DNA of 64,000 nt from Mycolicibacter sp. MU0102 (GCF_963378105.1 NZ_OY726398.1:1302001-1366000), one strand, 5' to 3'. Counted from the stretch's first letter, positions 7,629-16,892 are shown. Numbers and translations: made by a program. The notes: generated by a model from the letters alone, not told the origin.

Positions 7629-9629
7629 TTGAGCAGCACATATGACGACCCGGAACGCGCGGATATCGCGCGTTCCGGTGCGGCGCGCTCGGCTGATCCG
7701 GTCAACCCGTGGAACGCCCTGTGGGCGATGATGCTCGGCTTCTTCGTGATCCTGGTGGATTCCACGATCGTGGCCGTCGCCAATCCGAGCATCATGTCGG
7801 CGCTCGACATCGGCTACGACACGGTGATCTGGGTTACCAGTGCCTACCTGCTGGGCTACGCGGTACCGCTGCTGGTCGCTGGTCGTCTCGGAGACCAGTT
7901 CGGGCCCAAGAACCTGTACCTGATCGGGCTGGCGGTGTTCACCGCGGCGTCGCTGTGGTGCGGTCTGGCCGGGGGCATCGAGATGCTGATCGCCGCCCGA
8001 GCAGTCCAAGGCGTCGGCGCCGCTCTGTTGACCCCGCAAACCCTGTCGGTGATCACCCGCACGTTCCCTCCGCATCGGCGCGGCGCGGCCATGAGCGTGT
8101 GGGGCGCGACCGCCGGGGTTGCCACGTTGATCGGGCCGCTGGCCGGCGGCGTGCTGGTCGACCGGCTGGGCTGGGAGTGGATCTTCTTCGTCAACGTCCC
8201 CATCGGGGCCATCGGACTGGTCCTGGCCATCGTGCTGGTCCCCGACCTGCCGGTGCACCGCCACCGCTTCGACATCCTCGGCGTGGCGCTGTCGGGGGTC
8301 GGAATGTTCCTGCTGGTCTTCGCCCTGCAGGAAGGTGAGTCGCAGGGGTGGGCGCCGTGGATCTGGGCGCAGATCTTCGGCGGTATCTGCTGCATGGCGG
8401 TTTTCGTCTACTGGCAGGCCGTCACCGACGGCGAGCCGTTGGTCCCGCTGCACATCTTCCGCGACCTCGACTTCGGGCTGGCCAACGTCGGTGTGGCCGT
8501 CATCGGCTTCGCGGTCACCGGGATGGTGCTGCCGGTGATGTTCTACGCGCAGGCGGTGTGCCAGATGTCACCCACCCGTTCCGCGCTGCTGACCGCCCCG
8601 ATGGCGATCGCCAGCGGAGTGCTGGCACCGATTGTGGGAAAGATCGTCGACCGCGCTCATCCCCGGGCGGTGGTCGGATTCGGCTTCTCGGTACTGGCGA
8701 TCGGGCTCACCTGGCTGTCCATCGAGATGACACCGGTGACCCCCATCTGGCGGCTGGTGCTGCCGTTTGCGGTCATCGGGGTCGGCATGGCGTTCATCTG
8801 GTCGCCGCTGGCGGCCACCGCCACCCGCAACCTTCCGCCGCACCTGGCCGGTGCCGGGTCCGGGGTCTACAACGCGACGCGCCAGGTCGGGGCGGTGTTG
8901 GGCAGCGCGGGTATGGCCGCTTTCATGACGTCGAGGATCGCCGCCGACCTGCCGCCGATGCCGGGTGGTCCGCAACACGAGCATGTTTCTGCGGTCCTGC
9001 AACTGCCCGAGTTCCTGCACGAGCCGTTCGCGGCGGCGATGTCGGAGGCGACGCTGTTGCCCGCATTTGTGGCGCTGTTCGGTGTGGTGGCCGCGCTGTT
9101 CATGGTCGGCTATGTCATCGACCCGGACCGCCGGAGGACCAGCCGGAGCGACCGCGGCGCCGATGCCGACGATTTCGGTGACTTCGACGACTTCGATCAA
9201 TTCGACGACCTCGATGAGGACCCCGGTAACGCCAGAGCCCCTGAACGCGTCAGCGTGTCCCGACGCTTCCACGCCCTGCAGGCCGAACCTGAGGCCGACG
9301 AGCGCACTGACCCGATCCCGGTTGTCGCGCCGAGGGCTCCTCAGGCCCGACGTGTGCAGGACCCTGCCACCGAACCGCTGACTGTCGAGATTCCGCCGGT
9401 GTCGGCGGTGATTGCGGAGCCCGAGCCGGTAGCACTGCACCACAACGGTTTTGACGTCGATGCGGAACACCGCCTGCGTCCGCTCACCAACGGGGCTGCG
9501 GTGCCCGACGTGCTGGCCAAATTCGGGATCACCGGCAACAGTCCGACCCGCCGAAATCGGCACTATCGCGAGGACCCTGACGACACCGATGCCTTCGGGC
9601 GGCACTCGCAGCGCGACAGTTGGTTCTAA
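7629..9629 (+). CDS. MFS drug exporter, DHA2 (EmrB/QacA) family, with long acidic C-terminal tail
   Basis: 666 residues. The start is TTG at 7629, supported by GGGAGG at 7616-7621 (7-base spacing). The first 500 residues contain about 14 hydrophobic segments. Motif A (AGRLGDQFGPK) follows the second segment and a motif-C-like stretch (GATAGVATLIGPLAGG) follows in the fifth, typical of proton-driven multidrug exporters. After the last membrane segment come about 160 hydrophilic residues, starting with a run of Asp/Phe repeats (DFGDFDDFDQFDDLDED, about residues 516-532), then a disordered region and a conserved-looking end. It corresponds to Rv1250. The cargo is unknown. It converges with lprE, 12 bases apart. 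Confidence 0.92.
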   Translation: MSSTYDDPERADIARSGAARSADPVNPWNALWAMMLGFFVILVDSTIVAVANPSIMSALDIGYDTVIWVTSAYLLGYAVPLLVAGRLGDQFGPKNLYLIGLAVFTAASLWCGLAGGIEMLIAARAVQGVGAALLTPQTLSVITRTFPPHRRGAAMSVWGATAGVATLIGPLAGGVLVDRLGWEWIFFVNVPIGAIGLVLAIVLVPDLPVHRHRFDILGVALSGVGMFLLVFALQEGESQGWAPWIWAQIFGGICCMAVFVYWQAVTDGEPLVPLHIFRDLDFGLANVGVAVIGFAVTGMVLPVMFYAQAVCQMSPTRSALLTAPMAIASGVLAPIVGKIVDRAHPRAVVGFGFSVLAIGLTWLSIEMTPVTPIWRLVLPFAVIGVGMAFIWSPLAATATRNLPPHLAGAGSGVYNATRQVGAVLGSAGMAAFMTSRIAADLPPMPGGPQHEHVSAVLQLPEFLHEPFAAAMSEATLLPAFVALFGVVAALFMVGYVIDPDRRRTSRSDRGADADDFGDFDDFDQFDDLDEDPGNARAPERVSVSRRFHALQAEPEADERTDPIPVVAPRAPQARRVQDPATEPLTVEIPPVSAVIAEPEPVALHHNGFDVDAEHRLRPLTNGAAVPDVLAKFGITGNSPTRRNRHYREDPDDTDAFGRHSQRDSWF

Positions 9630-9641
9630 AGGCGTGACCGG

Positions 9642-10214
9642 TTACCGGGTGGTGTTGCCGACGATGTCCACCCCATTGCCGTTCCAGTGGAATTTCACGA
9701 TCCCGGCCAACCCCGGTATGCCGCTGGCGTTTCGCAGCGCCACCGTGTCGCCGGTGGACTGCGCCACGTCGATTCCGCTGAACCCATAGGTGTCCGGCAC
9801 CGCTTGGGGAAGGAATTCGCCGCGGTGAAACAGCACCGCACGCGTACTGGGGTGTTCGGCGTTGGTGTTGGCCTTGACGATCACCGCCGAGATGTCTGCA
9901 CAGGCGTTGTAGTTGCCGGCCAGCGGCTCCGGGCTCCACGGCTGCTTACTGCGCGGATCGTGAGGCAGCTCGGAGACGGCCTTGGCGATCGCCGGCGCGG
10001 CCAGGTTGATTGCGCACGGGTCGGCGGGGGCGGGGCTGTTCGACGTGGCAGGCCCGGTGGTGGCGGGCGGCGCCTCCGGCGGTGCGGCGGCCGGGCTGGT
10101 GTTCTCCGGGGTCTTGGCGACGGTGGAGTCGCCCGAACCGCAACCGGCCAGCAGAGCTGCGGCCAGTGCGGCGATCAGTACTGAGGATTTGACGGCACTC
10201 GGCACATCGGGCAC
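9642..10214 (-). CDS. lprE: LprE-like lipoprotein
   Basis: 190 residues from GTG 10214 (GTG 10205 is an equally possible start; the longer frame to 10289 would put a charged extension before the signal). The signal peptide is followed by a lipobox LLAGC and then CGSGDSTVAKTPE, which is identical to the M. tuberculosis LprE opening as I remember it. A Pro/Ala/Thr-rich linker precedes a conserved domain (DPCAINLAAPAIAKAVSELP to the C-terminus, ending in a V-IGNTT motif). It should be anchored on the outer face of the cell membrane. The molecular function is unknown. It is divergent from deaD, with about 120 bp between starts. Confidence 0.85.
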   Translation of the reverse strand: MPDVPSAVKSSVLIAALAAALLAGCGSGDSTVAKTPENTSPAAAPPEAPPATTGPATSNSPAPADPCAINLAAPAIAKAVSELPHDPRSKQPWSPEPLAGNYNACADISAVIVKANTNAEHPSTRAVLFHRGEFLPQAVPDTYGFSGIDVAQSTGDTVALRNASGIPGLAGIVKFHWNGNGVDIVGNTTR

Positions 10215-10334
10215 CGTACCGCGCCCGGCGGCCGGCCCGGGGAGGCGCGGCCGAGCACCGATGTCGGTCGCCCGCCGCCGGGCGAGCAACAGTGGCAGTG
10301 GGCGGGCCGCTTTGCCCGTAGACTGCTAAGCGCT

Positions 10335-12086
10335 ATGACCTCGCCTGATACCCCCGCTGAGCCGTTCCCGGACACCACTGGGTCCCTGTCGGACCCACCC
10401 ACCCCAACTTTCGCCGACCTGCAGATCCACCCCTCGGTGCTGAAGGCCGTCGCCGAGGTGGGCTACGAGACGCCCTCGGCGATTCAGGCCGCCACCATTC
10501 CAGCCCTGCTGGAGGGTTCCGACGTGGTCGGGCTGGCCCAGACCGGGACCGGCAAGACCGCGGCGTTCGCGATTCCGATCCTGTCGCGCATCGACACCAC
10601 CAGCAAAGCGACCCAGGCGCTGGTGCTCGCGCCCACCCGCGAGTTGGCGCTGCAGGTCGCCGAGGCATTCGGCCGCTACGGTGCGCATCTGCCCCGGATC
10701 AACGTGCTGCCGATCTACGGCGGCGCGTCCTACACCGTGCAGCTGTCCGGTCTGAAGCGTGGCGCGCAGGTCGTGGTCGGCACTCCGGGCCGGGTCATCG
10801 ATCACCTGGAACGCGGCAGCCTGGACTTGTCGCACCTGGATTACCTGGTGCTCGACGAGGCCGACGAGATGCTGCAGATGGGATTCGCCGAGGATGTCGA
10901 GCGCATCCTGGCCGACACCCCCGAGTACAAGCAGGTGGCCCTGTTCTCGGCGACCATGCCCTCGGCGATTCGCCGCATCACCAGCCGCTACCTGCACGAC
11001 CCGGTCGAAGTCACCGTCAAGGCGAAAACCACCACGGCGGAGAACATCACCCAGCGCTACATCGAGGTCGCCGGGCCACGCAAGATGGACGCCCTGACCC
11101 GGGTGCTCGAAGTCGAACCCTTCGAAGCGATGATCGTCTTCGTCCGCACCAAGCAGGCCACCGAAGAGGTCGCCGAAAAGCTGCGCGCCCGAGGGTTTTC
11201 CGCCGCGGCGATCAACGGTGACATCGCGCAGGCGCAGCGGGAACGGACCATCACCGCACTGAAGAACGGCAACATCGACATCCTGGTCGCCACCGATGTC
11301 GCCGCCCGCGGACTGGACGTGGAACGGATCTCCCACGTCGTCAACTACGACATTCCCAACGACCCCGAGGCCTATGTGCACCGGATCGGGCGCACCGGCC
11401 GAGCCGGGCGCTCGGGAACCGCGCTGCTGTTCGTCAACCCGCGGGAACGCCACCTGCTCCGGTTGATCGAGAAGGTGACTCGGCAGAAACTGGTCGAGGC
11501 TGAGCTGCCCAGCGTCGAGGACGTCAATGCTCAGCGGGTCGCCAAGTTCGCCGACGCGATCACCAACCACCTCAGTGCGTCGGGCATTGAGTTGTTCCGC
11601 CGCCTGGTCGAGGACTACAGCCGCGAGCACAACGTGCCGATGGCCGACATTGCCGCCGCGCTTGCGCTGCAGTCTCGCGACGGCGAGGCGTTCCTGATGG
11701 TGGAACCGCCGCCGGACAAACGACGTGACCGCGCCAAGCCGGATCGTGACGGCGGCCGCGACGACCGCAGAGGCGACCGCAAGGGCCCGCCGAAGGACGG
11801 CTTCGCTACCTACCGGATTGCGGTCGGCAAGCGGCACAAGGTCAACCCCGGGGCGATCGTAGGGGCGCTGGCCAACGAAGGTGGCTTGCACCGCAGCGAT
11901 TTCGGCAACATCAGCATCAAGGTGGACCACTCACTGGTAGAGCTGCCGGCCAAACTCGCCGGCAAGACCCTCAAGGCGTTGGAACAGACCCGAATTCAGG
12001 GCCAGCTGATCAATCTGCGCCGTGAACGGCCGTCCGGCAAACCCGATCGTCGCGGCGAAGGTGGGTTCCGGAAACGGACCGAATGA
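10335..12086 (+). CDS. deaD: ATP-dependent DEAD-box RNA helicase DeaD/CsdA
   Basis: 583 residues. All DEAD-box motifs are present in order: Q motif (SAIQAATIPALLEG), motif I AQTGTGKT, Ia PTRELA, Ib TPGR, II DEAD (VLDEADEM), III SAT, V ARGLD and VI HRIGRTGRAGR. After the two RecA folds comes a basic Arg/Asp-rich linker (about residues 455-490). A DbpA/CsdA-type RNA-binding domain follows (YRIAVGKRHKVNPGAIVGALANE). The tail is RGE/GG-rich. It remodels RNA in ribosome assembly and cold adaptation in the cytosol. The stop overlaps the next start (ATGA), so translation of the acyltransferase is probably coupled. Confidence 0.96.
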   Translation: MTSPDTPAEPFPDTTGSLSDPPTPTFADLQIHPSVLKAVAEVGYETPSAIQAATIPALLEGSDVVGLAQTGTGKTAAFAIPILSRIDTTSKATQALVLAPTRELALQVAEAFGRYGAHLPRINVLPIYGGASYTVQLSGLKRGAQVVVGTPGRVIDHLERGSLDLSHLDYLVLDEADEMLQMGFAEDVERILADTPEYKQVALFSATMPSAIRRITSRYLHDPVEVTVKAKTTTAENITQRYIEVAGPRKMDALTRVLEVEPFEAMIVFVRTKQATEEVAEKLRARGFSAAAINGDIAQAQRERTITALKNGNIDILVATDVAARGLDVERISHVVNYDIPNDPEAYVHRIGRTGRAGRSGTALLFVNPRERHLLRLIEKVTRQKLVEAELPSVEDVNAQRVAKFADAITNHLSASGIELFRRLVEDYSREHNVPMADIAAALALQSRDGEAFLMVEPPPDKRRDRAKPDRDGGRDDRRGDRKGPPKDGFATYRIAVGKRHKVNPGAIVGALANEGGLHRSDFGNISIKVDHSLVELPAKLAGKTLKALEQTRIQGQLINLRRERPSGKPDRRGEGGFRKRTE

Positions 12087-13222
12087 CCTTGCCGCGCGAC
12101 GAGGTCGCCCAGGGCGGGCTCGAGCAGGTCGCCGGAGTGGATCGGGTCGCGTCGCTGACCGGTGTGCGTGCGGTCGCCGCGATCCTGGTGGTCGGAACCC
12201 ATGCGGCCTACACCACCGGCAAGTACACCCACGGCTACGCGGGGTTGCTGGGCTCCCGGATGGAGATCGGGGTGCCGATCTTCTTCGTGCTCTCCGGTTT
12301 TCTGCTGTTTCAGCCGTGGGTGCGGGCTACCGCATTAGGACGGCCGGACCCGTCGGTGCGCCGTTACGCCTGGCACCGGGTGCGACGCATCATGCCCGCC
12401 TATGTCGTCACGGTGCTGCTGGCCTATGTGATCTACCACTACCGCACCGCCGGCCCGAACCCCGGCCACAACTGGATCGGGTTGCTGCGAAATCTGACGC
12501 TGACCCAGATCTACACCGACAACTACATGTTCGGCTATCTGCACCAGGGACTCACCCAGATGTGGAGCCTCGCAGTCGAAGTCGCCTTCTATGTGGTGCT
12601 TCCCCTGCTGGCCTATGCGACATTGGTCTGGCTGTGCCGCCGGCAGTGGCGGCCGGGTCTGCTGCTGGCCGGGTTGGTTGCGGCTGCGGCGATCACGCCG
12701 GCCTGGTTGACGCTCGTACACACGACCGACTTCCTGCCCGACGGCGCCCGACTGTGGCTTCCGGGTTATCTGGCCTGGTTCATCGCCGGGATGATGCTCA
12801 CGGTGCTGCAGGCGATGGGCGTGCGCTGCTACGGCTTCGTGGCAATTCCGTTGGCGCTCATCTGCTATCTGATCGCTTCGACACCGATCGCCGGGGAGCC
12901 CACCACTTCGCCGGCGAAACTGTCCGAGGCGCTGGTCAAGGCCGGGTTCTACGCCGTGATCGCCGCGCTGATGGTGGCGCCGCTGGCGTTGGGCAATCGC
13001 GGTTGGTACGCGCGGCTACTGGCGAGCCGGCCGATGGTGTGGCTGGGGGAGATCTCCTACGAGATCTTCCTGGTTCACCTAGTGCTGATGGAGGTGGTGA
13101 TGGTGGAGGTGCTGCACACCCCGGTCTACACCGGCTCGATGCTGGCGCTGTTCGTGGTCACCATGCTGGTCACCGTGCCGGTGTCCTGGCTGCTGCACCG
13201 GCTCACCCGGGTGCGGAGTTAA
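12083..13222 (+). CDS. Acyltransferase family 3 membrane protein (OafA-like)
   Basis: 379 residues with about ten hydrophobic segments. The opening VASLTGVRAVAAILVVGTHA carries the conserved Arg and His of acyltransferase-3 proteins. RRIMPAYVVTVLL and the MWSLAVEVAFYVVLPLLAY block are further family hallmarks. Such proteins move acetyl or other acyl groups onto glycans or lipids at the cell membrane. It corresponds to Rv1254. The ATG overlaps the deaD stop by 4 bases, and the 3' end overlaps the 3' end of the convergent TetR gene by 20 bp. The acceptor substrate cannot be inferred. Confidence 0.93.
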   Translation: MTLPRDEVAQGGLEQVAGVDRVASLTGVRAVAAILVVGTHAAYTTGKYTHGYAGLLGSRMEIGVPIFFVLSGFLLFQPWVRATALGRPDPSVRRYAWHRVRRIMPAYVVTVLLAYVIYHYRTAGPNPGHNWIGLLRNLTLTQIYTDNYMFGYLHQGLTQMWSLAVEVAFYVVLPLLAYATLVWLCRRQWRPGLLLAGLVAAAAITPAWLTLVHTTDFLPDGARLWLPGYLAWFIAGMMLTVLQAMGVRCYGFVAIPLALICYLIASTPIAGEPTTSPAKLSEALVKAGFYAVIAALMVAPLALGNRGWYARLLASRPMVWLGEISYEIFLVHLVLMEVVMVEVLHTPVYTGSMLALFVVTMLVTVPVSWLLHRLTRVRS

Positions 13223-13799
13223 GTCGCCCCGGCGAGACCACTACCGGCACCACGAACTGCGTCAGCATTTCCCGCTCGTCGTCGGCGTCGCGCCCCGGGA
13301 AGCTCAGCATCGACGTCACCACCCGCACCACCCATCGGGCGCGTTGCTGAATCGCGTCGTTGTCATCGGTGTCCAATGCGGACAAAAACGACGCGACCAT
13401 CACGGTGATGACATCGGACTGCGCGGCCATCGCGGCACCGATCGGTGGTCCGGTCTCGGCGAACCATGACACCAGCGCCGGATTGCCGCGCACCAGTGCC
13501 AGCGATTCGGTGATCCCGGCGACCAGCCGATCCGCCGGATCGTCGATGCCGGCCAGCCGTCGGGTCAGCTCGAGATAAAGCGCATTGGCCCACCGGTGCA
13601 CGTAGGCGGTGTGCAGTGCGTCGCGGCTCTCGAAGTAGCGATACAGCGTGGCACGCGAGCAGCCTGCGGCGCGGGCAATCTCAGTCATGCCCACCGAACC
13701 CGGGTCCTGCTGCGCGAACAGCTTCTCGGCCGCATCGAGAATCTTCTCGGCGGCCAGCTCACCGCGCTGATCGGACAGCCAGGCCCGCCCGGCCATCAT
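13203..13799 (-). CDS. TetR-family transcriptional regulator coupled to cyp130
   Basis: 198 residues. The N-terminal helix-turn-helix (about residues 35-62, MTEIARAAGCSRATLYRYFESRDAL) is a clear TetR DNA-binding domain; the C-terminal part is a ligand-binding helical domain without recognisable specificity. It matches the Rv1255c position. Its ATG overlaps the cyp130 stop (ATGA at 13796-13799), so regulator and P450 form one operon. This fits a repressor that senses a P450 substrate or product and controls its own operon. Met1 and Met2 are both possible starts. Confidence 0.93.
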   Translation of the reverse strand: MMAGRAWLSDQRGELAAEKILDAAEKLFAQQDPGSVGMTEIARAAGCSRATLYRYFESRDALHTAYVHRWANALYLELTRRLAGIDDPADRLVAGITESLALVRGNPALVSWFAETGPPIGAAMAAQSDVITVMVASFLSALDTDDNDAIQQRARWVVRVVTSMLSFPGRDADDEREMLTQFVVPVVVSPGRLNSAPG

Positions 13800-15019
13800 G
13801 ATCCGACGGTGAAGGGCACCGACAGCGGGCGTCGCACGTAACTGCCGCCGGCCCAGACGATCCCGGATTCGTCGATCGTGTAGTTCGGGCAGCGGGCCAG
13901 CAGCTCTTCCAGCGCCACGCGGGCCTGCATCTTCGCCGCCTGGTTGCCGATGCAGTGGTGGGCGCCGTAGCTGAAGGCGAGGATCTGGTGCGGCTTGCGT
14001 TGCACGTTGAGCTCGGCAGCGTCCGGCCCGAACTGGCGTTCGTCGCGGTTGCCCGAGCCGTAGAGCAGCAGCACTTTGCGGTCCGCCGGAATTGTGGTGT
14101 CGCCGATGGTGACATCGCGGGTGGTGGTGCGGGCCAGGCCCTGCACGGGGGAGGTCAGCCGCAGCAACTCCTCGACGGCGTCGCGGATCAGTTCGGGCTT
14201 GTCCACCAGCAGCTGGCGCTGATCGGGGTTTCGCTGCAGCAGTTGCACCGAGCCGCCGAGCATTCCGGTCGTCGTGTCGTTGCCGCCGGTCACCATGGTG
14301 AAGGTGAACGCCAGCACCGACAGCAGCCCCTTGATGTCACCGTCGGCGCCCACTCCGGCTGCCACCAGATGCGAGACCGTGTCGTCCTGCGGGTCGGTGC
14401 GGCGGCGTTCGATGAGCCCGCTGAAGTAGGCCATCATTTCGCCGATCGCGTCACCGGCCGAGGCGACGCCGTCTTCGCTGACGGTGGCCGCGACGACCGC
14501 CTCGGTCCAGCGGTCGAACTGGCTGCGGTCTTCCTCGGGTACACCCAGGTAGTGCGCGACCACCATCGAGGGCAGAGGCTTGAACAGCTCGGCGACGATA
14601 TCCCCCTTGCCGCCGTTGGCCTGCAGCCGCTCGAGGCGCTCGATGACGAATTCGCGCACCTTGGGCTCGAGCAACTCCACCTGCCGCGGCATGAAGCCAC
14701 GGGCCACCAGCTTGCGAAACTCGGTGTGTACCGGCGGATCCTGCATCACCATCGGCGGGTTGTCGGCCAAGCCGATCATCTCCAGCTCGCCGTAGTTGAC
14801 GGTCAGGCCTTGCGCCGAGGAGAAGGTCTCGTGGTCGGCGGCGGCCGCCCAGATGTCGGCGTGCCGGGACAGCACGTAGTAGTCCTGGTTGGGCGCGTTC
14901 TCCGGGATCACGTGGTGGACCGGGTCGTGGTCGCGCAGCGCGGCGTACATCGGCCAGGGGTTGGGCCAGGTGTCGGCGTTGCAGAGTTCAAACTTCGGAT
15001 GAGACATCGTGGTCGTCAT
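13796..15019 (-). CDS. cyp130: Cytochrome P450 CYP130
   Basis: 407 residues. The heme-binding loop FSYGAHHCIG places the axial Cys at about residue 356. The I-helix contains MVTGGNDTTTG with the acid/Thr pair. VEELLRLTSPVQGLARTTTRDV is the K-helix region with its ExxR-like motif. The sequence matches M. tuberculosis CYP130 closely from MSHPKFEL through the SYVRRPLSVPF end. P450s insert oxygen using ferredoxin-delivered electrons; no ferredoxin gene adjoins. The ATG at 15019 (or the internal ATG four codons on) follows a promoter-like sequence directly. It is upstream of and coupled to the TetR gene. Confidence 0.95.
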   Translation of the reverse strand: MTTTMSHPKFELCNADTWPNPWPMYAALRDHDPVHHVIPENAPNQDYYVLSRHADIWAAAADHETFSSAQGLTVNYGELEMIGLADNPPMVMQDPPVHTEFRKLVARGFMPRQVELLEPKVREFVIERLERLQANGGKGDIVAELFKPLPSMVVAHYLGVPEEDRSQFDRWTEAVVAATVSEDGVASAGDAIGEMMAYFSGLIERRRTDPQDDTVSHLVAAGVGADGDIKGLLSVLAFTFTMVTGGNDTTTGMLGGSVQLLQRNPDQRQLLVDKPELIRDAVEELLRLTSPVQGLARTTTRDVTIGDTTIPADRKVLLLYGSGNRDERQFGPDAAELNVQRKPHQILAFSYGAHHCIGNQAAKMQARVALEELLARCPNYTIDESGIVWAGGSYVRRPLSVPFTVGS

Positions 15020-15025
15020 GTCTCA

Positions 15026-15054
15026 TTGATACGACATTGCAGTCATTGCGTCAA
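15026..15054 (-). promoter_or_regulatory. Promoter of the cyp130-tetR operon
   Basis: On the minus strand TTGACG (15049-15054) and TATCAA (15026-15031) are 17 bp apart. The -10 ends 6 bases before the cyp130 ATG, so the transcript would be leaderless. Three CATTG motifs (15024, 15035, 15044) overlap the promoter and could be an operator for the TetR protein, but they are not a clear palindrome. Confidence 0.5.
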
Positions 15055-15085
15055 TAGTCGCGCGCTAGTTGAGGATCGCTCGGGC

Positions 15086-15544
15086 TCAGGTGAGGCGGAA
15101 CACTTTCAGTTGGACGTGGTCGGGGTGGCGCTCGCCGGTAGCGACGAAAATGCTGCGGTCCAGCCATGCCCAGGTGCTGCTGGTGGCGTGCACCTGCGGT
15201 GTGCACCGAAAGTACAGTCGCCTCGGGTCGACCGGCTGCCCTTCGGCGACGGCCGTCATGTCGCTCGACAGGCCGCTACGGACACCGCGATTGGTGACAT
15301 AGATGCGATCGCCATCGTCGAGTTGGACGGCGTAATTGGCTTCGAGCAGAACAAGGTCTGGAGCCTGTGCGACTTGGAAATCGGCCCCGCCGGGGAGGAT
15401 GTTGCCCGAAATGCGTGGTCCGCGGACCGTACCTCCGGTGATCGGGACGATTCTGCGGTGGCCTTCCAGGGTGGTGCCGATCTCGAGATGGGTGCCTACT
15501 TGCACCGAGAAGGTGGCGAAGAATTCCAGGCCGGGCGGTGTCAC
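15086..15544 (-). CDS. DUF3237 (UPF0311) family protein
   Basis: 152 residues from GTG 15544, which overlaps the hydrolase stop (GTGA). The single-domain protein shows the DUF3237 beta-barrel pattern: VQVGTHLEIG, GHRRIVPITGGTVRGPRISGN, LPGGADFQ, YVTNRG, YFRCTPQ and a closing FVATGER. The biochemical role of this family is not established; members often sit in aromatic or lipid catabolic clusters. It is the third gene of the padC-hydrolase-DUF3237 operon, so a role in the same pathway is likely. It ends 67 bp from the cyp130 start codon. Confidence 0.88.
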   Translation of the reverse strand: MTPPGLEFFATFSVQVGTHLEIGTTLEGHRRIVPITGGTVRGPRISGNILPGGADFQVAQAPDLVLLEANYAVQLDDGDRIYVTNRGVRSGLSSDMTAVAEGQPVDPRRLYFRCTPQVHATSSTWAWLDRSIFVATGERHPDHVQLKVFRLT

Positions 15545-16368
15545 CGACGTGCCTGGCCGGCGATTGGTTCACCCCGGGCGGTCGCGCGGATGACATCGGA
15601 GCAGCGCTGCGGCTCGTCGATCATGGGTACATGGCCGACGCCCTTGAGTTCCAGGTAGTGGGCGCCGGGTAACCGGGTTCGCGCGATGAGACCGTTGATC
15701 GAGGGCGGGAAGATCCGGTCTTGACCCGACCAGGCCAACGTGATCGGGCACGGTAGGGGATCGAGCGGGGCGATGGACTCACTGGTCATCAGGAGTGTTT
15801 CGGCTGCGGTGCATTCGATGAGATCCGCCACGATGCCGAGCGCCGATTCAGTCGCGAGTCGTTCGGCATGTTCTGCTGCGTCGCGCAGGATCAACCGTCT
15901 GAGGATGGGCGATCTCATCGCCAGCCTTGCCGGCGTCCCATAGCGCTTGGCGCGAGTGCGTGCGCGCCGGATGGTACGTGTGGCCCGGTTGTAGTCGGGC
16001 TCGCCGGGTGTCCAGAAGCCGGCCGGCGAGAGAGCGCACACACTGAGTGCGCGGCCGCGGCGGGCCAATTCGATAGCGATGAAGCCGCCCATCGAATTGC
16101 CGGCGACGTGGACAGTATTCAAGTCGCATGCATCGAGCAGGCGTTCTGCGTCATCGACAAGGTGGCTAATCGTGGTGTTTCGATGGGCTGGTGGGCCGCC
16201 CCGATGTCCAGCTGCCGTCGGGATGATGAGATCAAATTCGTCGGCCAGAAGTGGCGCAACGGTCTCCCAGATTCGTGCCGAATTTGTCACCCCATGCAGA
16301 AGCAGCAGGGGGCTACGTCGGCTGGCCGATGCGTCTTCGCTGCGAGCTTGGGCCGTGTTGGCGCCCAT
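15541..16368 (-). CDS. Alpha/beta-hydrolase fold protein of the padC cassette
   Basis: 275 residues from ATG 16368, which shares one base with the padC stop (TAATG). The frame runs on upstream, but only this start leaves the fold intact. The oxyanion motif LLLLHGVTNSARIW is followed by the nucleophile elbow AGNSMGG (GxSxG form GNSMG), an acidic Asp in WSGQDRIFPP and the final His in KGVGHVPMIDEP, which together make a complete Ser-Asp-His triad. The enzyme class (esterase, lactonase or C-C hydrolase) cannot be read. Coupling to a phenolic acid decarboxylase makes release of hydroxycinnamate from an ester an attractive but unproven role. Confidence 0.88.
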   Translation of the reverse strand: MGANTAQARSEDASASRRSPLLLLHGVTNSARIWETVAPLLADEFDLIIPTAAGHRGGPPAHRNTTISHLVDDAERLLDACDLNTVHVAGNSMGGFIAIELARRGRALSVCALSPAGFWTPGEPDYNRATRTIRRARTRAKRYGTPARLAMRSPILRRLILRDAAEHAERLATESALGIVADLIECTAAETLLMTSESIAPLDPLPCPITLAWSGQDRIFPPSINGLIARTRLPGAHYLELKGVGHVPMIDEPQRCSDVIRATARGEPIAGQARR

Positions 16369-16892
16369 TAATTGCGTTTCTCGAGGAATGTCGCGGGCAG
16401 CTTCGATGGTGCGACTGAAATAATAGTGTCGTCGTTCTCGCCGATGTATTCGTACAGTTGTATCTCGGCGAACTCGGGCACCACATAGATGGGATATGTG
16501 GGCCCTTGGTCGCGGTATTGCTGCATCCGGTCCAGATGTTCGTTCTGGTACAGCACCGTCTTGGCGCCGTCCTGGCGGATCCATTCGGGGAAGAAAATGG
16601 TTCCGTGCAGTCGCCGGTCTGTCGGCATCACGTTGACCACCACGCAGGTGCCGGTGGGCTCGGTCCACGAAAGCTTGTACACCTGCGGGGCGATCTCGAC
16701 GAGGTCGACGTGCTGGTCGCGGACCCATCGCCCGCCGACGTGGCCGGTGTGGATGCGATAGTCGATCGTCGTCGAGTTCTTGACATACATCTCGTAGATC
16801 CAGCCGTTGGCGTAGGTGTAGAGGAAGCGGTGTCCTGGTAGACCTTTGCCAGGATCGCCGAGGTTTCGGTGGGTGGCAGCGGGCGTGTTCAC
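16368..16892 (-). CDS. padC: Phenolic acid decarboxylase
   Basis: 174 residues from GTG 16892. The sequence follows bacterial PadC almost block by block (LYTYANGWIYEMYVKN, TIDYRIHTGHVGGRWVRDQ, YKLSWTEPTGT, GTIFFPEW, YQNEHLD, YPIYVVPEFAEI). By eye, the catalytic residues of the B. subtilis enzyme (Tyr11, Tyr13, Arg41, Glu64) correspond to Tyr25, Tyr27, Arg55 and Glu78 at a constant offset of 14. The cofactor-free enzyme decarboxylates p-coumaric, ferulic and caffeic acid to vinyl phenols. It is the first gene of the cassette and diverges from a MarR gene, the usual arrangement for phenolate-sensing control. It is not part of the M. tuberculosis backbone I remember. Confidence 0.95.
   Translation of the reverse strand: MNTPAATHRNLGDPGKGLPGHRFLYTYANGWIYEMYVKNSTTIDYRIHTGHVGGRWVRDQHVDLVEIAPQVYKLSWTEPTGTCVVVNVMPTDRRLHGTIFFPEWIRQDGAKTVLYQNEHLDRMQQYRDQGPTYPIYVVPEFAEIQLYEYIGENDDTIISVAPSKLPATFLEKRN

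Noticed and set aside
10326..11930. 534-codon minus-strand frame opposite deaD
   Set aside because: Shadow of GC-rich codons; the plus-strand frame has every DEAD-box motif.
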